DNA from: Allium sativum
Lineage: Eukaryota > Streptophyta > Magnoliopsida > Asparagales > Amaryllidaceae
Length of the DNA stretch: 64,000 nucleotides
Direction of reading: 5' to 3'
Assembly (NCBI GenBank): GCA_030737875.1
Contig: CM060923.1
Location: forward strand, 491,500,453 to 491,564,452
Part shown: positions 58,900 through 64,000 of the stretch, piece after piece
How positions within the stretch are numbered: position 1 is the first letter of the stretch
Layout: each line of letters begins with the position of its first letter
Notes under the pieces: model-generated
What the model was told of the DNA's origin: nothing
What the model saw: only the letters and a program-made list of their open reading frames with translations
The model's database searches: none
Program-made: the position numbers and the translations under genes

Positions 58900-59430
58900 T
58901 ATATGTTGTTTGTAGTTATACAAGTTTAATGTTATTGTGGGTCATGAAATTATACAAGTTTATTGTTGTGGTGAATCATGAAATTATGCAAGTGAAATCC
59001 ATGCATCTATGCAAATTGTTATCATGAACTTATGTAAGTTGTTATGAGATCATGCAAGTCACCTATGCAAGTTATTAGGTTGTGGATTCATGAACCTATG
59101 CGAGTTACCTATGCAAGTTGTTACGTTGTTAATACATGAACCTATGCTAGTTGTTATGTTATGAATCATGAACCTATGTAAGTTACTTATGCAAGTTGTT
59201 ACGTTGTTAATTCATGAATCTATGCTGGTTGTTATGTTGTGAATCATGAACCTATGTAAGTCACCTACGCAAGATGTTATGTTATGAATCATGCAAGTTG
59301 TTATGTTGTGAATCATGAACCTATATAAGTTGTTAATTATGTTAATTAAATCATGAACCTATGCAAGTTGTTATGTTGAAAAATCATGAATCTATGCAAG
59401 TTATTAATTATGCAGTGAATCATAATTATA
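58900..59430 (+). repeat. Minisatellite of ATGCAAGTTGTTATG units
   Basis: Many imperfect copies of a unit built from GAATCATGAACCTATGCAAG and TTGTTATGTTGT, with variable unit length (roughly 30-60 bp). The corresponding array begins in the 3' LTR at about 63900 and runs out of the window. Confidence 0.88.
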
Positions 59431-59871
59431 TGCGAAGTTATCATGTCATTTTCCCTAGTTGTCATGATTATGCCAAAAATTGTACTGAAAACGATCACCT
59501 TGTCATTCCCTTTATTTTATTGTTACGGCGAGACTACTTTGTAGCCTCGATGACGCCAATAACGCAAACGGTTACGCTAGTTAAGAAACGGGGAAAAGGG
59601 GAATTTGTAATAGGCATAATTTACATAGTGTTTATGTAAATAGGGCACATGATTCTAGTAGGGAAATATATAAATAATTACCTATTATGACATAGGTAAA
59701 GTGGAGTGAAAATGGTATAGTTTGAATATGACCATTTATGGATAGGAAATTCAAATTGTTAAAAAAATAGGTATTGACACCTATAAAAGGAAAGGATTAA
59801 TTAATTAACTTAATTAATCAAAAGAGGAATGTCTAAGCAATTAAAGTTTGAAAATTTAATTAACACTTATG

Positions 59872-60085
59872 ACACGAGGTTAGGTTACATTAGTGGTGGA
59901 AGTCTGCCCGGACCCGACAGGCATATCCAGCAGCCACTAATGTTGAACCTAATGTGAGAGGTCTAAGTGTGTGAATACGACTTGGGCTAAGACACGAGGT
60001 TAGACCCAACTGTGGAATAAGACTGCCCGGACCCGACCGGCATATCCAGCATCCACATGTTGTAGGCCTAATGTGGGAGGTCTAG
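59872..60085 (+). repeat. Two-copy GC-rich hairpin module
   Basis: Unit C has arms ACATTAGTGG (59887-59896) and CCACTAATGT (59934-59943). Unit D has arms CAACTGTGGA (60007-60016) and TCCACATGTTG (60052-60062, one bulged base). The enclosed core is GTCTGCCCGGACCCGAC (GACTGCCCGG in D), then GGCATATCCAGCA. It is the same module as 17285-17520 and in the same sense relative to the LTR. Confidence 0.88.
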
Positions 60086-60199
60086 CCCAATATAACCATA
60101 ATTGGACATGGTAATAAGAAAAGACTACTTAACCTAACTTAATACATGTAGACTGTATGATGATAGACATAAGTTAGGGTTAAGTAAAATGAGTTGGAT

Positions 60200-60360
60200 T
60201 GTGGGTGGGTTAAGTACAACTGATGGGTAGGTGGGTAATATTAAAATATATATAGGCCCACAAACTTAACCATTAAATAAACTGGATAAAATAGTGGGAG
60301 GGTTAAGTACAACTGAAGGGTAGGTGGGTAATATTAATATATATAGGCCCATAAACTTAA
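60200..60360 (+). repeat. Two-copy tandem repeat
   Basis: GTAGGTGGGTAATATTAA, a short TA run, GGCCCA and AAACTTAACC occur twice, about 110 bp apart. Confidence 0.85.
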
Positions 60361-60372
60361 CCGGATAAAAAG

Positions 60373-60613
60373 GGTTATGTAATTAAAGACACCTAATGGT
60401 ATACATAACCGGGGTAAAATAGTAAAGTTATGTATTAAAGACACCCTTAGGGGTACGCATAACTAATGGGGATAGATAGAGTTATGTATTAAATACACCT
60501 ATAGGTAAGCATAACCGATAGGTAGATTAAGGGTTATGTATTAAAGACACCTATAGGTACGCATAACTGATTGAGGGCTATGTAATTAAAGACACCTTAG
60601 GGTATACATAGTC
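60373..60613 (+). repeat. Five-unit hairpin array around TTAAAGACACC
   Basis: Units at 60373-60410, 60426-60464, 60480-60516, 60532-60568 and 60576-60613, about 45-55 bp apart. Arms: GGTTATGT/ACATAACC, AGTTATG/CATAACT, GTTATG/CATAAC, GGTTATG/CATAACT (one G-T) and GGCTATGTA/TACATAGTC (one G-T). The loop always holds TTAAA(G/T)ACACC. Confidence 0.88.
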
Positions 60614-61728
60614 AGTAGAAAACCTAGTGGGGATACAATGCATATGGGAGAACTTGTATCATGTTGTGTGGGACCCGTTTCAGTCAGTAACCCGGAGGGG
60701 TATCAAAGTAAAGATCTCCGTACTAGGCGGGGAAGGGGCATGCTTAATGATTGATTGTAAGAGATCCAAAACGAGACAGATGGTGTGGGCGGTGCAAACC
60801 GACCGGGGACATGTGGGTGCATGGGCCGGGCAGAGGAGGAGAAGACGACCGTGACACCAGTAGGTATAACTGTGCACACCTTGGGTTTCCACTTTAGGGA
60901 AGTGATACCCCGTAGTTATGGGACCAACACAGGGTATCTACAGAGTAGGAAGCCGATCGATTATGGTAGTGGTTAGGGTATACCCGGACGTATGCCCTAA
61001 ATCTACCAATTTATAGTAGGAGGGTAGTGGGTATGACTAGTTGAGATAGGAGCAGGCGACACCTATGACAGCAGCTAGGAATACACGAAACTACCACCAT
61101 CGTTATCGTTATTATGGTTTGCGGAAGGGATCATCTCATCTTGATTTTACTAGTAATAGTGCAGAGTAGTTTGTAGTGAAGCATGCATACACCTTACCGT
61201 ATTTGTCCTGTCATACTTGCCATCTGTACCGTGAATCCTCTTATCCACTTTGTATGCCTGTCAAGTTTACCTTTATTTATTTACTGGCTAAAAGTTACTG
61301 GACTCACCAGACGTATGTCTGACCTAGTTTGTTTCGCCTCTTTTCTTCTGTTTCCCCCCAAAGGTCTCTGGGAGGAAACACCCAGGTTTAGTCAGGGTTT
61401 GGATATCATCTTCTAGGAGCTACTTCTGAAGTATGGCTTGAGTCTCTTTCTCTTATATGGCTTGCTCTTTAATATGGGGAATGATGTTTTTCTTTTAAAT
61501 ACCTATGTACTCTGATAATGGTAAGACAGAAGTGTTTTGTTGTAAGGGTTTTATGACTCATGGCATTATGTAACAAAGTATTTTGGTGATTTAATAAAGC
61601 TGTTTATTTCCGCTGCAAATTTTTTAATATCTGTCTTGTGATATTCTGTATCTGTTTACCTAAAACGCTCCACTGAAGTTAGGGCATTGCCTTTGTGAGT
61701 GACCTTAATGGAGGTGGGGTGTTACACT

Positions 61729-61740
61729 TAGTATCAGAGC
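61729..61740 (+). promoter_or_regulatory. Primer binding site (tRNA-Met type, one change)
   Basis: TAGTATCAGAGC, two bases after the 5' LTR, differs from the usual TGGTATCAGAGC at one position. Confidence 0.85.
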
Positions 61741-61939
61741 TAAAGGTTACCAGACTTGATAAAAAGCTTTTGAAAAACTATTTTCAAAAAGGTTTTTTTA
61801 AAAGAAAGTATTTTCAAAAAGGAAAGCCTGTTTTGAAAAACATTCCCCGAAAAGACATATGTAGTATCCTTCGTTCCTTTGTCGAAAATCTCTTCCTTTG
61901 ATCGGATAGGCGAATGCTCTCGCGGCTGATGGATAGGAT

Positions 61940-62340
61940 AGGGATAGGAAAATTTATGTAGAAGGTTTAATTTCCTTATCTGGTTATGAAGTTAAGACTC
62001 TTCTTGATTCTGTAATTGAGACTCTGCACTTTAATACTAGTCTTGTTTCTGATCCCGTAATTGTTTCAAACCCCATTTGTGGTTCGGCTCAGTTGTTAGT
62101 GAATAGTAAGGGTTTGAAATTATCTGTCTTAGGCGTCAAAAATTTGAATGTGACATTTGTGTGCTCAAGTTTATGGGCTATGGGTTAGGTCTAAATGGAT
62201 CAGCTTTCTATGTAGAGGGCTGTTCTAGATTTTGAGAGGAGGGTCGTTAAGTTTCTAACTTGTCGTGGGAAGACCCCCAAAGTTTCTTATAACCCGCAAG
62301 GGTCTGTTATGTTTAGCTTTCTGAGAATCATTCTGTAATC
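61940..62340 (+). pseudogene. Remnant of a gypsy retropepsin-like region (tentative)
   Basis: One frame reads GLISLSGYEVKTLLDSVIET and continues LVSDPVIVSNPICGS. After a stop, another frame reads AVLDFERRVVKFLTCRGKTP. The spacing and words recall the segment after the protease active site in Ty3/gypsy polyproteins (GxS-FIS, V-TP-G, VDF--R-V-F). The DSGA active-site block is not visible. Stops and a frame change break it. The match is by eye only. Confidence 0.45.
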
Positions 62341-63095
62341 TGATCTATACCAGTAGTCTGTAAGTATCTGAATATTTCTGAAGGATATGGGTCTCTACTT
62401 GAAGCATGAAGTAGATTTCCAGTTTTGACATTGTTTAATGAGGGTAATTCTCTGAGTGGCAGTCTGATGTTGATTTCGGTCTTCGGGGCTGAGACTTAGG
62501 GAATTATTCTCTTAACCGATGTTAAATGGGAATAGAGCTTTTGTTTTAGTTATATCATTTGTTTGTATCCCATCGACCGAATCTTCGACCTTTAGATAGG
62601 AAATCCATGGATGTAAACATGTGTTTGAGACATGTTATGTTTGATGGTTGCAAGTGGATGCAAGTGTTTGCTAGTGGTTGCTTGTGGATGCATACACACA
62701 CACATTAGGCACTAGATCGGCTCAATCACTCTCTCATTCTGCATATGGATGTATGTGCATTTTATTTTATTTTTATGGATGAAAATGGATGAGCTAGCAT
62801 ATGGATGTTGCATTTGGATTAATGTGTGTGCACACATATAGAACTTATATGATGTAATAGGTTTACTTGCATACATAATGGACTCATGGCACTGACATAA
62901 TTTGCATTAAGGAGGTCAACTGAATCAGTAGACTGCCTGATTTTGCATTAGATAAGGAACATATACACACACTTTTTGCATATGTTCATACGGCATTAGA
63001 AATATTTTAAGGACAATGGACGCCTGTGTTTGATGGTTGAGTAGATGGATGATTGGATGGTAGGATGCACATTCTTCTTGACTTGAAGATTTTGG

Positions 63096-63122
63096 GGACG
63101 AAATCCTTTAAGGAGGGGAGAA
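63096..63122 (+). promoter_or_regulatory. Polypurine tract
   Basis: GGGGACGAAATCC, then AAGGAGGGGAGAA, directly before TGTAACAC. This is the same arrangement as at 38422-38448 in the other giant-LTR element. Confidence 0.88.
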
Positions 63123-64000
63123 TGTAACACACCGTAATTTTAATATTAATGTTAATGAATTAAAGAATACTTAATTGTAAATGTGATAATTAAGTGAAAC
63201 AGGTTACGCCATTGCGTTCGTCTCGGAATTCTGCTTGAGATAGAGTCCGAGTTTGCGTAAAACGGATACCGTATGAAAAAGATATAGACGAACGAAGTTA
63301 GGCAGAAAAACCAGAAACAGGCCAGAATGCACTGGTGCACTTGGGAAGTGCGCCAGAACAAAATTGCACTGGCGCACTTGGGAAGTGCGCCCATGCAAAG
63401 TTGCACTGGTGCACTTGGCAAGTGCGCCCAGGCCAAGGTAAAAGCCTGCAAAGCTTTCTGGTGTGTTCTGATCCATACCATGACTCATTGCTGAGTCCTT
63501 TCTGACTCCTTACTGAGTCATAAGGGCTGACTCATCACCCTATCTTGACTGAATGGTTGTGGTTAACTCTAGGGTCATCCGACGACTATAATTAAATTGA
63601 AATTCTATATAAACATGTGTAGACTCAAACCCAAAAATCAAATCAAAATTAGAACAATGGCCGTCATGTTGCCACTCCAAAACCTAGAGTAGCCGCCACC
63701 AACTAGAAGCAAAGTAAAGAAACTCAATTCAAATCAATTCAAGCCTAAAACTACAACAACGAAATTGCCTACATCAAGGGAACGCTAATCAATTACAGAA
63801 TTCAGATCCCAGAACTCAAGACCCTCTTTTTCAGTGAGTTCTAGTCACTTTTAGGTTTAAATAGATAAATGTGAATTGTGGTAGACTATGATTTGGGTAT
63901 ATGTTGTTTGTAGTTATACAAGTTTATTGTTATTGTGGATCATGAAATTATACAAGTTTATTGTTGTGGTGAATCATGAAATTATGCAAGTTAAATTCAT
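63123..64000 (+). repeat. 3' LTR, first 878 bp, continues past the window
   Basis: Starts TGTAACACACCG and matches 58126 onward nearly base for base, including the three hairpin repeats (63334-63428) and the start of the minisatellite. The window ends inside it. Confidence 0.92.

Larger units (their letters stand above)
58126..61726 (+). repeat. 5' LTR, 3,601 bp
   Basis: TGTAACACCCCG...GGTGTTACA. It holds a three-unit GC-rich hairpin repeat near the start (58336-58430), a minisatellite (58900-59430), the two-copy GC-rich hairpin module (59872-60085), a two-copy repeat of about 110 bp (60200-60360) and a five-unit hairpin array (60373-60613). Confidence 0.92.
61727..63122 (+). other. Internal region, 1,396 bp, mostly non-coding
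   Basis: Between the LTRs there is a primer site, a short protease-like remnant (61940-62340), TG/CA-rich DNA with GGATG words (62620-63060) and a polypurine tract. No gag, RT, RNase H or integrase is recognisable. It looks like an internally deleted Ty3/gypsy element. Confidence 0.8.
58126..64000 (+). mobile_element. Second large-LTR element with a short internal region (runs off the window)
   Basis: A 5' LTR of 3,601 bp (58126-61726), an internal region of 1,396 bp (61727-63122) with a tRNA-Met-type primer site, a decayed protease-like stretch and a polypurine tract, then a 3' LTR from 63123 that continues past the end. The left duplication would be CATTT (58121-58125); the right one is out of view. 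The visible parts of the two LTRs differ at only a few percent of positions by eye, so it may be among the younger insertions here. It has no full gag or pol and is non-autonomous. Confidence 0.9.

Noticed and set aside
59887..60062. Known self-cleaving ribozyme (hammerhead or twister)
   Set aside because: The hammerhead core CTGATGA...GAAAC is absent and I see no twister core; only a stem with a conserved loop.

Overview
The window is nuclear DNA from a flowering plant, probably a eudicot. It is AT-rich, full of TA and TG/CA microsatellites, and carries a plant-type L1 LINE, a Ty1/copia element, hAT- and Mutator-like MITEs, and Ty3/gypsy-type long terminal repeats primed by initiator tRNA-Met (TGGTATCAGAGC). 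I find no intact host gene. Nearly everything recognisable is a transposable element, and most elements are nested in one another. The species cannot be named from this sequence.

Layout. 1-3.9 kb: AT-rich intergenic DNA, microsatellites and a 0.7 kb Mutator-like element with a 10-bp target duplication. 3.9-6.8 kb: a dead, 5'-truncated L1 LINE (12-bp target duplication, A-tail) with a 485-bp hAT MITE inside. 6.8-12.2 kb: intergenic DNA, microsatellites, a MITE embedded in a TA repeat and an unrecognised gene fragment. 12.2-23.4 kb: a complete but dead Ty1/copia element (5-bp duplication ACTTC). Its 5' LTR is split by a 301-bp hAT MITE and its integrase is split by a 5.3 kb solo LTR on the minus strand. 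23.7-26.2 kb: the 5' part of an LTR element, possibly of the Tat/Athila group (TATA box, primer-site-like motif, decayed gag-like ORF), cut by another giant LTR-like sequence. 30-32 kb and 50.8-53.3 kb: an older minus-strand LTR-element remnant with an asparagine-rich ORF, split by the next element. 32.0-50.8 kb: a giant-LTR element (two LTRs of about 6 kb around only 404 bp, TSD TCGAT), whose 3' LTR holds a 6.5 kb solo LTR. 54.5-58.1 kb: the start of another LTR of this kind, interrupted by a fourth element (58.1 kb to beyond the window; LTR 3.6 kb, internal 1.4 kb with a decayed gypsy protease).

The most interesting theme is in the giant LTRs. They belong to a related group, sharing TGTAAC...GTTACA-like ends and conserved blocks near the downstream end. 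They are packed with short hairpins, often repeated at about 50 bp. Arms of neighbouring or homologous hairpins differ in sequence yet still pair, while loops stay similar. This is clearest in a two-copy module with loop core GTCTGCCCGGACC. The module is present in two different LTR families, in the same sense relative to element transcription. Either conserved RNA structure or arm-to-arm copying during replication could explain it.

Insertion order read from nesting: the copia element predates its hAT MITE and its solo LTR; the Asn-rich element predates the 32 kb giant-LTR element, which predates the 42 kb solo LTR; the 54.5 kb LTR predates the 58 kb element.
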